Assembly (NCBI GenBank): GCA_009840355.1
Contig: VXNZ01000021.1
Coordinates: forward strand, 1 to 64,000
Source: Chloroflexota bacterium
GTDB lineage: Bacteria > Chloroflexota > Dehalococcoidia > Lucifugimonadales > JADFKI01
Direction: 5' to 3'
DNA: 64,000 nt
Shown: positions 15,957 through 25,900 of the stretch, one piece after another
How the letters are laid out: each line of letters starts with the position of its first letter
Position numbering within the stretch: the stretch's first letter is position 1
Notes under the pieces: generated by a model
Told to the model about the DNA's origin: nothing
What the model saw: only the letters and a program-made list of their open reading frames with translations
Database searches by the model: none
Made by a program: the position numbers and the translations under genes

Positions 15957-17219
15957 ATGGCATTGGTTGGTACGCAAATGGCATTAGAGGGCAGCGTCAC
16001 GCAAGATGACGGTATTTCGCATAAAGCGAAGGGGCGATCCAGCGTCCGTCTGCGACTCGAAGCGCGCGAGCGATACCTGTCCCCGTTTGCGGCGCAGTCC
16101 AGCCAATCAGCCGGACGCGCCATCCCCGAGCCTCCATCCGATGTCCGCACCGAATACCAGCGCGACCGAGACCGCATCCTCCACTGCAAGGCGTTCCGCA
16201 GGCTCAAGCATAAGACGCAAGTCTTCATCGCGCCATTGGGCGACCACTATGTTACCCGCCTTACCCACACTCTTGAAGTCAGCCAGATTGCGCGCACCAT
16301 TGCGCGCGCGCTCAATCTCAACGAAGACCTCGCCGAAGCGATAGGGCTTGGGCACGACCTTGGGCACACACCGTTTGGGCATATCGGTGAAGACGAGCTG
16401 GACAAGCTTCTGCCCGGTGGCTTCCGACACAACCAGCAAAGTCTTAACATCGTGGAGCGTGTAGAACGAGACGGGCACGGGCTTAACCTTACGCACGAAG
16501 TCCGACAAGGCATTCTCAGGCATTCCAAGCCGCGCGGCGATTTTATAGCGGCGCTCGACGAAGACCTCACGCTCGAAGCGCAAGTCGTGCGAATCTCCGA
16601 TGCCGTTGCCTATCTCAACCACGATCTCGCCGACGCTTTCCGCGCAGGCATCATTTCTCCCGCCGACCTTCCCGCATCCGTAGCCGCCACACTCGGCAAG
16701 CACCACTCCCAGCGCATCGACACCGTCGTATGCGACATCATCGAACATTCTTGGGACGCCACGGGGATGTCATGCGACTCAACTATAGACGACGACGCAT
16801 ACGACAGTGGCACAGATGCGGACGCCGTTGATAGAAATGCCGCAATTGCCAGTGTAAATGGATCGCTGCCCAAGCACGCGGAGAGCATTACTTCCCCAAA
16901 CCCCAATAGACCAGCCATCACCATGGGCGAAGAAGTGCGCGGCGCGTTTATGGAACTGCGCGAGTTTATGTTCAACACGGTGTATCTGCCCACTGACGAC
17001 ACGCCGGAGGGCTATGCCGCGCGGCGTATCGTGCGCTTTTTGCACGGCTATTTCAGCGAACTCAATCACAAAATCCCGCCGGAATACGCACAGCGCAGCC
17101 GCTCGCCGGAAGAAGCGGTTGTGGACTATGTGTCCGGCATGACCGACAACTACGCCATACGGCTCGCCGAGAAGCTGTCGCCCGGCATCGCCAAGACATT
17201 CTCCGAAAGATTGCTATAA
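15957..17219 (+). CDS. dgt: Deoxyguanosinetriphosphate triphosphohydrolase (dGTPase-like)
   Basis: HD-superfamily phosphohydrolase that removes triphosphate from dNTPs and helps balance nucleotide pools. The N-terminal RTEYQRDRDRILHCKAFRRL is diagnostic. The metal site is THTLEVSQIA (His 104), LGHDLGHTPFGH (His 133, Asp 134, His 137, His 142) and SDAVAYLNHDL. At 420 residues it is about 60-80 longer than this subgroup usually is. Much of the extra is a low-complexity, Asp/Ser/Asn-rich insertion at roughly 266-320. Two start codons (15957, 15978) are possible and neither has a strong ribosome site. Its stop overlaps the next gene's start (TAATG). Confidence 0.9.
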   Translation: MALVGTQMALEGSVTQDDGISHKAKGRSSVRLRLEARERYLSPFAAQSSQSAGRAIPEPPSDVRTEYQRDRDRILHCKAFRRLKHKTQVFIAPLGDHYVTRLTHTLEVSQIARTIARALNLNEDLAEAIGLGHDLGHTPFGHIGEDELDKLLPGGFRHNQQSLNIVERVERDGHGLNLTHEVRQGILRHSKPRGDFIAALDEDLTLEAQVVRISDAVAYLNHDLADAFRAGIISPADLPASVAATLGKHHSQRIDTVVCDIIEHSWDATGMSCDSTIDDDAYDSGTDADAVDRNAAIASVNGSLPKHAESITSPNPNRPAITMGEEVRGAFMELREFMFNTVYLPTDDTPEGYAARRIVRFLHGYFSELNHKIPPEYAQRSRSPEEAVVDYVSGMTDNYAIRLAEKLSPGIAKTFSERLL

Positions 17220-17485
17220 TGAACGACATCAGCCCTGCCGACCGTGTCCGCCTGCGAACTGCGCAGCTGCACATCAAGCGAATCCGCGAACATCTCGAAG
17301 CCATGCAGCGAGACGCGCACGGCGTGGAATATGCGCCGTGGAAGAGCGAGGTTGACAATATCTGGAGGGTGACGTTCGAGAACATAAACGAGATGAGCGA
17401 AACGCCGCAGCAAAGCGCCTTGGAATTGATACGCGAACCGTGGATGATGTACCTATCGCACTACGCCGCCATCGGCACCGAATAG
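17219..17485 (+). CDS. Hypothetical 88-residue protein downstream of dgt
   Basis: Not recognised. A small, mostly helical, charged protein (RLRTAQLHIKRIREHLEAMQ) without signal or membrane segments. Its ATG overlaps the dgt stop by one base (TAATG), so it is translationally coupled to dgt. It is followed by another orphan and then dnaG-rpoD, suggesting it belongs to a replication/transcription housekeeping unit, though its role is unknown. Confidence 0.6.
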   Translation: MNDISPADRVRLRTAQLHIKRIREHLEAMQRDAHGVEYAPWKSEVDNIWRVTFENINEMSETPQQSALELIREPWMMYLSHYAAIGTE

Positions 17486-17560
17486 CAGACATCCTACCCG
17501 TCCTGCACACTCCTATACGCGCAAAGTCATCGCAGCCCGTCATAGCAGAAAGAGAAAACC

Positions 17561-18004
17561 TTGAACCAGAACTCCGCCGCAACCGAAATGGAAGCCGACC
17601 TGAATCAGGCGCGTCGCACCGCGGTCATGGCACACAATGTCGTCATCCGCCTGCGCGAACTCGGCTTGCCCGACTCTCTGGACGCCGAACTCGCCAGCGT
17701 CAGCACCGACCTCGGCGATCTATGGGGTGCCCAGAAGGAGTTCACCGACCATCTGCACAATATGCTCAAGACCTCCCACGACTGGGAATCTGTCGGCGAT
17801 TCTTTCGTGGACATGCGCGCGGCAATTGAACATATGGCGTGGCATCTCCAAAGCATCCGCGAGCCGCTGACCAGGCTCGCCGAATACGCCTACTCCCAGT
17901 CTCACGACCCTGCGGCTGACAGCCCGCCGCCGCCCGGAGAACATTGCTGCGCTGCCGAACTGGATGAAATTCTGGATTCTGCCACCACAGGAACCACGAG
18001 TTGA
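17561..18004 (+). CDS. Hypothetical 147-residue helical protein upstream of dnaG
   Basis: Not recognised. The sequence is helical and acidic, with LNQARRTAVMAHNVVIRLRE and MRAAIEHMAWHLQSIREPLT suggesting a four-helix bundle. The tail has PADSPPPPGEHCCAAELDEI with an adjacent Cys pair. The frame opens with TTG 17561 behind a purine-rich AGAAAGAGAA; ATG 17588 is an alternative. It lies in the dgt-to-dnaG cluster, 70 bases before dnaG. Confidence 0.5.
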   Translation: MNQNSAATEMEADLNQARRTAVMAHNVVIRLRELGLPDSLDAELASVSTDLGDLWGAQKEFTDHLHNMLKTSHDWESVGDSFVDMRAAIEHMAWHLQSIREPLTRLAEYAYSQSHDPAADSPPPPGEHCCAAELDEILDSATTGTTS

Positions 18005-18074
18005 GATGCGCGAGTAGCGAATAAGCTGACCGAAAGAGTGAAAGACATGACCAACCAATCGGAAGACCAAAACC

Positions 18075-19934
18075 ATGACAGTTGTTGACGACATACGCGC
18101 CCGATTGGACATCGTTGATGTGGTGTCCGGCTATGTCACGCTGCAGAAGGCGGGCCGAAACTTCAAGGCGCCCTGCCCGTTTCATGCCGAGAGGACGCCG
18201 TCTTTCGTGGTCAATCCGGAGAGGCAGAGTTGGCATTGCTTTGGGGCGTGCTCCACAGGGGGAGACGCCTTTTCGTTTGTTATGCGGCATCAGAATGTCG
18301 AGTTTCCTGAGGCATTGCGCATCCTCGCGCAGCGCGCAGGCGTCGAACTCTCGCCGAATAGCAAGCAGGAGAACGACCATCGCAGCAAACTCCACCGCGT
18401 CAACCAGCTCGCGACAACATGGTATCAGGAACGGTTACGCGCTCCTGAAGGCGCGGCGGCGATGGAATATCTGAAGCGACGCGGCGTCAACGCGCAGATG
18501 ATCGATGCCTTCCAACTCGGCTACTCGCCCGACAGCTGGGACGGGCTGAAGAATTACTTGAACGGCTTTGGAGTACCGGAGCAGTTCGCCGTCGAATCAG
18601 GACTTATCTACCGCAATGACGAATCGGGAAGGGCATGGGACTTTTTCCGCGACAGGCTGATGTTCCCGATTCACGACAGGCAGGGCAAAGTCAGCGGCTT
18701 TGGCGGACGCCAGCTCAGCGAGCCGCCGCCGGACGCGCCCGGCTACAATCCGAAATACATCAATACTTCCAGCACGCCCATATTCGACAAACGCAGCATG
18801 CTCTACGGCATCCACCGCGCGAAGGACGCGATCCGCGAGTCCAACACCGGCATCGTCGTCGAAGGCTATATGGATGTCATCGCCGCCCACCAGCACGGCT
18901 ATCACAATGTCGTCGCGTCTATGGGTACCGCGCTCACGGAAAATCAGGTCGCTCAGCTGAAATCGCTGGCGACCAATTTTGTGCTCGCGCTAGACCCGGA
19001 CAACGCCGGGCAGGAAGCAACACTGCGCAGTCTCGAATCGTCGTGGCAGGTGATAGGCGTGCAGTCCGCGTCGCGTGGCAGGTCGCACAGCGTCATGCAG
19101 CAGCGCGAAGCCATCACCCTGAGCATAGCCGCGTTGCCTGAAGGCAAAGACCCGGACGAGCTGATCCGCCATGATCCCGCAGAGTGGGAGCGCCTGACAA
19201 CTGAAGCGCCGCCGCTGATGAGTTACCTCATACCGGCGATTGCGGCACGCTTCGACACCGGCACAGGGCAGGGCAAGAGTCAAGTCGTCGAGGCGATATA
19301 CCCGCTCATCGCGGCAACGCAGAACCCGTTTGACCAGCAGCGCTATATGCAAGATCTCGCGGACACGCTCGGCATCACGCTTGACGCGCTGAAAGCCGGT
19401 CTGCCGCGAACGATGCAGGCAAGCGCCCGTCAGCAGCGCCGCCAATACGACGCACAATCCGCACAGCCCGCACGATCGTCAAGTCAGCAGCAAATCACTG
19501 CATCTGCGTTAGACAGCAACCGCGAGAACACCCGCGAAGACTATATGCTAGGCTTGCTGCTGAACTTCCCGCAGCTGCGCGAATATCTGGACGAATTCTC
19601 GTCCGAGTACCTCAGCAGCAGCGCGAACCGCGAGATATTCGCGCGATGGCAGTTGTGCGCGGACATCGTCGAACTGCAGGACGCGCTGGACGACACGCTG
19701 CTGGCGCACATGCAGTCGCTGCTGGCAGCGGACATCGCGCCTTCCGACGGCCCTCGTTCCGAACGCGCGCGAGACGCATTGCGCCAGTGTCTGCAAAGTC
19801 TTAAGCGGCGGCACCTGCTCGAACTTCAGCAGACGCTGCTAGCCACCATCGACAACGCGACACCGCCACCGCGCGAACTCGCGGCGCAAATCACCAGCCT
19901 GAACGAGGGCATACGGGCGACCGAAATACGATGA
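18075..19934 (+). CDS. dnaG: DNA primase DnaG
   Basis: Primase that makes RNA primers at the replication fork. The CHC2 zinc finger is Cys 34, His 37, Cys 55 and Cys 59 (CPFH...HCFGACSTGGD), with three residues between the last two cysteines instead of the more common two. The catalytic core follows (FRDRLMFPIHD, GFGGRQL), then the TOPRIM motif VVEGYMDVIAAH near residue 260 with Glu and Asp metal ligands, and LDPDNAGQEA. After about 430 there is a Gln/Ser-rich linker and a C-terminal helicase-interaction region. 619 residues is normal. rpoD follows, the classical macromolecular-synthesis gene order. Confidence 0.95.
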   Translation: MTVVDDIRARLDIVDVVSGYVTLQKAGRNFKAPCPFHAERTPSFVVNPERQSWHCFGACSTGGDAFSFVMRHQNVEFPEALRILAQRAGVELSPNSKQENDHRSKLHRVNQLATTWYQERLRAPEGAAAMEYLKRRGVNAQMIDAFQLGYSPDSWDGLKNYLNGFGVPEQFAVESGLIYRNDESGRAWDFFRDRLMFPIHDRQGKVSGFGGRQLSEPPPDAPGYNPKYINTSSTPIFDKRSMLYGIHRAKDAIRESNTGIVVEGYMDVIAAHQHGYHNVVASMGTALTENQVAQLKSLATNFVLALDPDNAGQEATLRSLESSWQVIGVQSASRGRSHSVMQQREAITLSIAALPEGKDPDELIRHDPAEWERLTTEAPPLMSYLIPAIAARFDTGTGQGKSQVVEAIYPLIAATQNPFDQQRYMQDLADTLGITLDALKAGLPRTMQASARQQRRQYDAQSAQPARSSSQQQITASALDSNRENTREDYMLGLLLNFPQLREYLDEFSSEYLSSSANREIFARWQLCADIVELQDALDDTLLAHMQSLLAADIAPSDGPRSERARDALRQCLQSLKRRHLLELQQTLLATIDNATPPPRELAAQITSLNEGIRATEIR

Positions 19935-20194
19935 CACCGGATTATTAAGCGGAAAATTTAGTCAAGAGCGGGTGAACACGGACAGACGAAATCCAATAGG
20001 CAAGACTAACGGAAACAAATATGCGCTCGCCTCGTATTCCCTGGGGTGGGGAGGCAGCGGCCCGATGTGCCACTGTAAGGGCTGGGATGAGTTATCCCGG
20101 ATGCATAGCGGGCCGGAAGCATAACGGTGCGGCGGCGAGCGCAACGGCGGCAACGGAACGAAACCTTTTTGAAGCGATTGGGGGCGATAAGTAT
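19935..20194. other. dnaG-rpoD intergenic region
   Basis: About 260 bases between the dnaG stop and the preferred rpoD start. The rpoD reading frame is open back to 20021, but that part (Cys/Gly/Ala-rich, non-conserved) does not look like sigma factor. I see no convincing promoter hexamers, terminator or RNA structure here. Confidence 0.3.
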
Positions 20195-21727
20195 ATGAAC
20201 GCGAACTTGGACGGCGACGGCATTGACGATATGGTGATGGGCATACCACAAGGCGTATCGACCGGAGACCTCATCCAGACTAGCAAATCGCGGGAAGACG
20301 GATACCGGATGGGAGAGCCTGAGATTATCCTATCCGGACGCAACGGCGCATCTGACCGCAACGGCGCGAGCTACGACGACGATGAAGAGAAGGAATCCGA
20401 CGAGCCGGACATTGACAGCGAGTGGGTCAAGAAGCTGGAAAACGTTGACATCATCGACGATCCGGTTCGCATGTATCTACGCGAAATCGGCAGGGTCGGC
20501 TTGCTCAAAGCCGCCGATGAGCGCAAGCTCGCCCGCGAAATGGAAGAGTGGAAGCACATCGAGAAGGTCGAAGCGGAACTGCAATCCCTTCTCAGCAGGC
20601 GTCCCCGCGCTTGGCAGACCATCCACCAGTTCATGATAAACGTCGCCGCATCCGAACCACTTCTCGGCGCGTTCTGCCGCTACTATAATCTCCCCAAGCC
20701 CTCAACCCTCTACCAGATGCTCACCGACGAAGCACTGACCGAATGTCTCGACGGCGAATTGGGCGAGGAAATGCTCAACTTCATCGCCGAAATCCTCAAC
20801 CGCGAACCGGACGATGTCAAAGAGGAAATTCGTGAACTTTCGTTGAACAGCCGCCTGCTACCAGACGAGATTCACGACATTTTCGAGGTCTCGCCGACCA
20901 TAAGCCAGCTCAGTACGCTGGGCGAAACGCCGGGCTATTACAAGCAAATCGAGACATACGAACTCGCCTTCACGCGGCATATCAGCCGCACAAAGGTCGC
21001 CGGCAGGCGCGCGCAACGCCACCTAGCCGAGGCAAATCTGCGCCTTGTGGTCAGCGTCGCCAAGAAGTACATCGGCAGGGGCATGTCGCTGCTGGACCTA
21101 ATTCAGGAAGGCAACATCGGCCTTATACGCGCGGTCGAAAAGTTCGACTATCGCAAGGGTTACAAGTTCAGCACTTATGCGACATGGTGGATTCGACAGG
21201 CGATAACGCGCGCGATCGCGGACCAGGCGCGCACCATCCGCATACCCGTGCACATGGTCGAGACCATCAACAAGCTGCTGCGCGTCAGCCGCCGCCTCGT
21301 GCAGGAATACGGCCGAGAGCCGACCAGCGAAGAGATTGGCTCCGGCATGGATGTTACGCCCGAGCGAGTGCGCGAAATCCTGAAAATCTCGCAAGAGCCT
21401 GTATCGCTCGAAACGCCAATCGGCGAGGAAGAGGACAGCCATCTCGGCGACTTCATCGAAGACCGCAGCGCGCTCGCGCCGGCGGAAGCGGCGTCATATC
21501 AGCTTCTCAAAGAGCAGGTCGATGATGTGCTGCAAACGCTGGGCGAGCGCGAGGCGCGCGTGCTGCAACTGCGATTCGGCTTAGAAGACGGCCGCAGCCG
21601 CACGCTAGAAGAAGTCGGCAGAGATTTCGGCGTTACCCGCGAGCGCATCCGTCAGATTGAGGCGAAGGCGCTGCGGAAGTTGCGGCATCCGAACAGGTCG
21701 AAGAAGCTGCGGGACTTCCTTGAGTAG
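20195..21727 (+). CDS. rpoD: Primary RNA polymerase sigma factor RpoD/SigA
   Basis: Housekeeping sigma-70. An acidic N-terminal part is followed by region 1.2 ([17 protein letters not shown]). Regions 2.1-2.4 include [40 protein letters not shown] and [20 protein letters not shown]. Region 3 includes [15 protein letters not shown], and region 4.2 is [20 protein letters not shown] with the C-terminal [14 protein letters not shown] non-conserved insert of about 130 residues lies between 1.2 and 2.1, as in many primary sigmas. I prefer ATG 20195 (GGGGGCG 8-10 bases upstream, 510 residues); the frame extends to 20021 (568 residues). Confidence 0.94.
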   Translation: MNANLDGDGIDDMVMGIPQGVSTGDLIQTSKSREDGYRMGEPEIILSGRNGASDRNGASYDDDEEKESDEPDIDSEWVKKLENVDIIDDPVRMYLREIGRVGLLKAADERKLAREMEEWKHIEKVEAELQSLLSRRPRAWQTIHQFMINVAASEPLLGAFCRYYNLPKPSTLYQMLTDEALTECLDGELGEEMLNFIAEILNREPDDVKEEIRELSLNSRLLPDEIHDIFEVSPTISQLSTLGETPGYYKQIETYELAFTRHISRTKVAGRRAQRHLAEANLRLVVSVAKKYIGRGMSLLDLIQEGNIGLIRAVEKFDYRKGYKFSTYATWWIRQAITRAIADQARTIRIPVHMVETINKLLRVSRRLVQEYGREPTSEEIGSGMDVTPERVREILKISQEPVSLETPIGEEEDSHLGDFIEDRSALAPAEAASYQLLKEQVDDVLQTLGEREARVLQLRFGLEDGRSRTLEEVGRDFGVTRERIRQIEAKALRKLRHPNRSKKLRDFLE

Positions 21728-21846
21728 GCCTTCTATCCAGCCCCTGCATACAGACTTATGAATAAGTCAATCTAATGGATATTCCCGCAACCCAGTCCCT
21801 TCAGATTAGGATGGGGGAACGAATATCCACGATAAGAAGAGTGCGA

Positions 21847-22968
21847 ATGACAACCCTAACACAACCTAAGCCAGCGCCACAGCCGGACGCAGCACGCACA
21901 ACGCCCACAGTCGCGGTGGTGCATACGACACCTGAGACTGTGCTAGACGACATCGGCGCAGCGATGCGGCTCGCGGGCTACGAGCGGGCACTGCCCAAAG
22001 ACTACGCCACGCTGCTGAAAATCAATATATCTTGGCAGCACTACTACCCGGCTTGCTCCACGGCACCTTGGCAGTTGGACGGCGCAATACGCGCGCTGAG
22101 AGCCGATGGATACGACCGCCTGATTCCGGCGCACAACGGCACGGTGGTCGTGGACGCGAAAGAAGGCGCGGTCAGGAACAAGCACAAGACCGTCGAGCGG
22201 CTGCACGACTTGGACGCGCTGTATCTCGAAGACGCGAACTGGGTCGATTTTCAGCCGCAGGATAGAATGCTCGCGCTCGACCGCATCTATCCGAACGGCT
22301 TTCAGATTCCGGCGGACTTCATCGGCAAGAACGTGCTGCACCTGCCCACGATGAAGACGCATGTGTTCACGACCATTACCGGAGCGATGAAGAACGCATT
22401 CGGCGGGCTGCTGAACCACAATCGCCACTGGACGCACTCCGCTATTCACGAGACGCTGGTTGACCTGCTGCAGATACAGAGGCAGATTCACCCGGGCATT
22501 TTCGCCGTGACCGACGGCACATTCGCCGGCGACGGCCCTGGTCCCAGAGCGATGCGGTGGCACGCGAAGAATGTGATACTCGCGAGCGCGGATCAGGTCG
22601 CTATCGACGCCGTTTCCGCCAAGATGATGGGCTTTGATCCACTCGGCATTGAGTTCATACGGCTGGCGCACGAAAAAGGGCTGGGATGCGGCGATATGCG
22701 CGAGATCGAGATCGTGGGCGCGGACATATCGAGCGTGGACTGGGGATTCAGCAGCGGCGAAAACACGCTCTTCAGCAGCGGCCAGAAGTCGGTCTATTGG
22801 GGACCGTTCAAGCCTCTGGAGAACGCCATAGCGCGCTCGCCGCTCGTCAACCTAGCCATCGCCGCCTCCAACCTGTACCACAACGGCTACTGGCTGCCCC
22901 TAATCGGCAAAAAGCGAGTTGAAGCCGCGATGCGGACGGAGTGGGGCAGGCTGTTCCAGAGTTACTAG
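21847..22968 (+). CDS. DUF362 domain protein
   Basis: A 373-residue DUF362 protein with the family's LLKINISWQHYYPACSTAP opening, LPTMKTHVFTTITGAMKNAF core, and DGTFAGDGPGP followed by VILASADQVAIDAVSAKMMG. Some DUF362 proteins are fused to ferredoxin domains and are thought to handle Fe-S or anaerobic chemistry; this one has no 4Cys ferredoxin motif. The start may be ATG 21847 (AGAAGAG upstream), 21811 or 21775. Its TAG stop overlaps the stop of the convergent LRR gene in the palindrome CTAG (22965-22968). Confidence 0.82.
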   Translation: MTTLTQPKPAPQPDAARTTPTVAVVHTTPETVLDDIGAAMRLAGYERALPKDYATLLKINISWQHYYPACSTAPWQLDGAIRALRADGYDRLIPAHNGTVVVDAKEGAVRNKHKTVERLHDLDALYLEDANWVDFQPQDRMLALDRIYPNGFQIPADFIGKNVLHLPTMKTHVFTTITGAMKNAFGGLLNHNRHWTHSAIHETLVDLLQIQRQIHPGIFAVTDGTFAGDGPGPRAMRWHAKNVILASADQVAIDAVSAKMMGFDPLGIEFIRLAHEKGLGCGDMREIEIVGADISSVDWGFSSGENTLFSSGQKSVYWGPFKPLENAIARSPLVNLAIAASNLYHNGYWLPLIGKKRVEAAMRTEWGRLFQSY

Positions 22969-25900
22969 CGCGCAGGCGTTGAACGCGAGTCCGTCTGAGG
23001 CGCGAACTGCGTGTACGGCGAATATGTCGGCGGCATTCGATGCTCTATACCGGCGTCGGCGGGAATGCCGCTTGGCATGCCAGAGCCGCTAGGCGGCGGG
23101 CAGCGAAACGTCCTATCGAACAGCGCGCTTCCGGTCTGTCCGTTCCAGTATGCCAGGTTCAAGTCAACTATCGTCAGCCATTCATAGTTAGTGCAAGCCG
23201 CACCCTCCATCTCAATGATGAACAAGCCGTTCGTCCCGACCACGTCGATATGCCCGAATGGGTTAGGCTTGAGCTGATGCCCCGTCGCCGTAACGATGCC
23301 GGTGATTCCTAGATTCGGCAGCACGGCGACACCGGAGGTGTCGGTAGTCAGCGTGAACTCCGGCGTAGCGTCCAAGATATGCCCTTCCGGCTGTAGTTCA
23401 TACTGATAGAAGCGCAGGGACACATCAGGCGTCGGGCTGCCGTCCGAATCCAGCACCCTGACGGATGTGGTTTGCGGCGTGTCGTACAGGTATTCGCCAT
23501 AGAAGCCGCGCCTATGGCCCGTGTTGCTACGCAAACCGCCGGCAGTGTGCGCGCCGACTATTTGATCAGGGGAACCTGACATGATGTCACCAATTCCCTT
23601 GGGAAACTCATAACAGATCCATTCATGGGTCCAGTAATCTTCGCCACATCCAGCCTTGTAGCCGGGTCTATTGGCGTCCCTAAGCAAGATGTTTTGTGGT
23701 CCTGGGCGCATTTGATAGAGGTCAATAGTACCGAGTTGATGCAGCAGTTCGTGGAGCAATCCCCAATCGATTTCCGGACGGTTCTGATAACCGTCAAGAG
23801 TGAAGAACGAACCTTCGTTATCGATAGTACCCCACCAGCCGTCCATGTAACGGCGCAAGTTATGGCTGGAGGCTAAGTTGCGATCTTCCGATATATGGAA
23901 AAGTTCAGCCCGAACACGCTCATCAAGACCCGCTTCGGCTAACAGCTCATTCAGGCGAGATACGTTACCGTGTATCCAATGCTCTGGCGACTGGATCGCC
24001 TGACCGGGTTCATTGGATAATCTGAGAGATTCGTAGGCAACGGGAGTGAAGTAAAACCCCAGAGTGTACCCCTTTATCCAGTCAACAAGCGTGTTGTTGT
24101 TTTCCAGCAACTCAAGAACGCTGTCATCAGGGTCTATCTCGAATGTAACGGTCGGGTTGCTTCCACTGCCTGGCCACCGCATCGAGAGCGGGATTTCGGC
24201 ACTTCCGCCCGTCTCCAGCCCTTCATGCCGTCCCGTGGATACAACTATCTCGCCCAACAGCCAACGATAATTGAACGGACCCGACGCCGTATCGCCAAAG
24301 TTCCATATATGCGCCCTCAGGTCAACCGTTTCGCCTGCATCCGGCCATCGTTTCACATTGTCCTGCTCAGGACATACTATCGGACCTCTAGGTTCGTCGA
24401 ATGGATACGGACATTCATACTGGTTTGCGAAGTAAGTAACCATGTAACTTGGGTAGCGTGGTAGCCGCTCTATGTAAGTAACTCCTAAGTCAATTCCACC
24501 GTCAAACACGGGCCTGTGAGACCATCCATAGTTGTCGGAGCAATTGATGCCTACGACCGTAGCAATTGATTGCAGCCATTCCTGAAACTCGGTACTGTCC
24601 GGAGCGCACAGACCGGAGTTGCTATCGAAGCGAAACTCTATAAGTTGATTAAAAGATGTCAGGCTTTCCGGCAGTTCTCCCATCAACTGATTGGCATGAA
24701 GAATTAGGTGCTTGAGATTTACGAGGTTGCCTAGTTCATCCGGTACCTTCCCCGTCAACTGATTGCTTCCCACGCTAAGCCAGGTCAAATTGACCATGTC
24801 GCCCATCTCTACTGGTATCGCGCCTGTCAATTTATTATCCCCAAAATCCAGTGCCTCTAGATCTGTCAGATTGCCCAACTCCGGAGGTATTTCGCCGGAC
24901 AGACTGTTATTGTTCAGCCACAATTCTCGCAAATCGCGCAGATTACCCAACTCGGACGGCAATTGCCCCATCAGATTATTCCATCCAATCCTCAATTCGG
25001 TAGCGCGCCCTTCGCTGTTCGTTCGCACACCGTACCATTGGTTCAGCGGCGCGTCGGTCAGCCAGTTCGTGTTGGCGCGCCAGTCGTCGCCGTTCGTGGC
25101 GTTGTAGAGCGCGACCAGCGCGGCGCGGTCGGCATCGGCAGAAGGCAGCGGCGTAGGATCCGGGGGCGTTGGCGGCGCATCTATGCCGCTCACCGTCAGC
25201 GTGAATCTGCCTCCTGCGTCCGAATCGTAGGTCGTCGCTTCTATCGTGTATTCCCCGGTTTGCAGCGGAACCTCGATGCGTGAGTTCGAGTCGCCGGCGG
25301 CATAGTCTATGTCGTCGTTCGAGTGCAGCGCATTTCCGCCGGCGCCCGCCCCGTTCAGCACATACAAGTATGTGTCGGTTTCCGATTCCAGCGTTATCGT
25401 TACATCCGAGCGTTCGACTAGGCGAAAAGTATAGTATCGCGCGTAGTAGTCGCCACCTCTCGGTCTTTTGTCGTCTGCAGGTCTGTTGTCGGATAGGCAG
25501 GCGTCAGTCCACACGCCGCTGATAGTGCCGTCTGCGCTCAGTGTTTCGACGCAGTCATCTACCACCGGAGGCTCGTCGCATGTATCACCCGTGAAGTTGG
25601 GGACGGTCAGCGTCCAGTCCTGAAATTCGGCGTCGTCCGGTGCGCAAAGCCCGGCGTTATCGTGAAAATGCAGAGTCTGCAAATACCGCAAGTTGGTCAG
25701 GCTCTGCGGCAACTGACCCGACAATGAATTGTCGTTCAGTATCAGGGAGTTCAGATAGGTGAGATTTCCCAACTCCGGCGGGACGGGCCCGGTCAGTTGG
25801 TTGAATTCCAACTCCAGATATACCAGACTGCCGAGAAGACTCAGTTCGGACGGAATCTCACCCGTAAGGTAGTTATGACTCAGAAACAAGCCTTTCGGGT

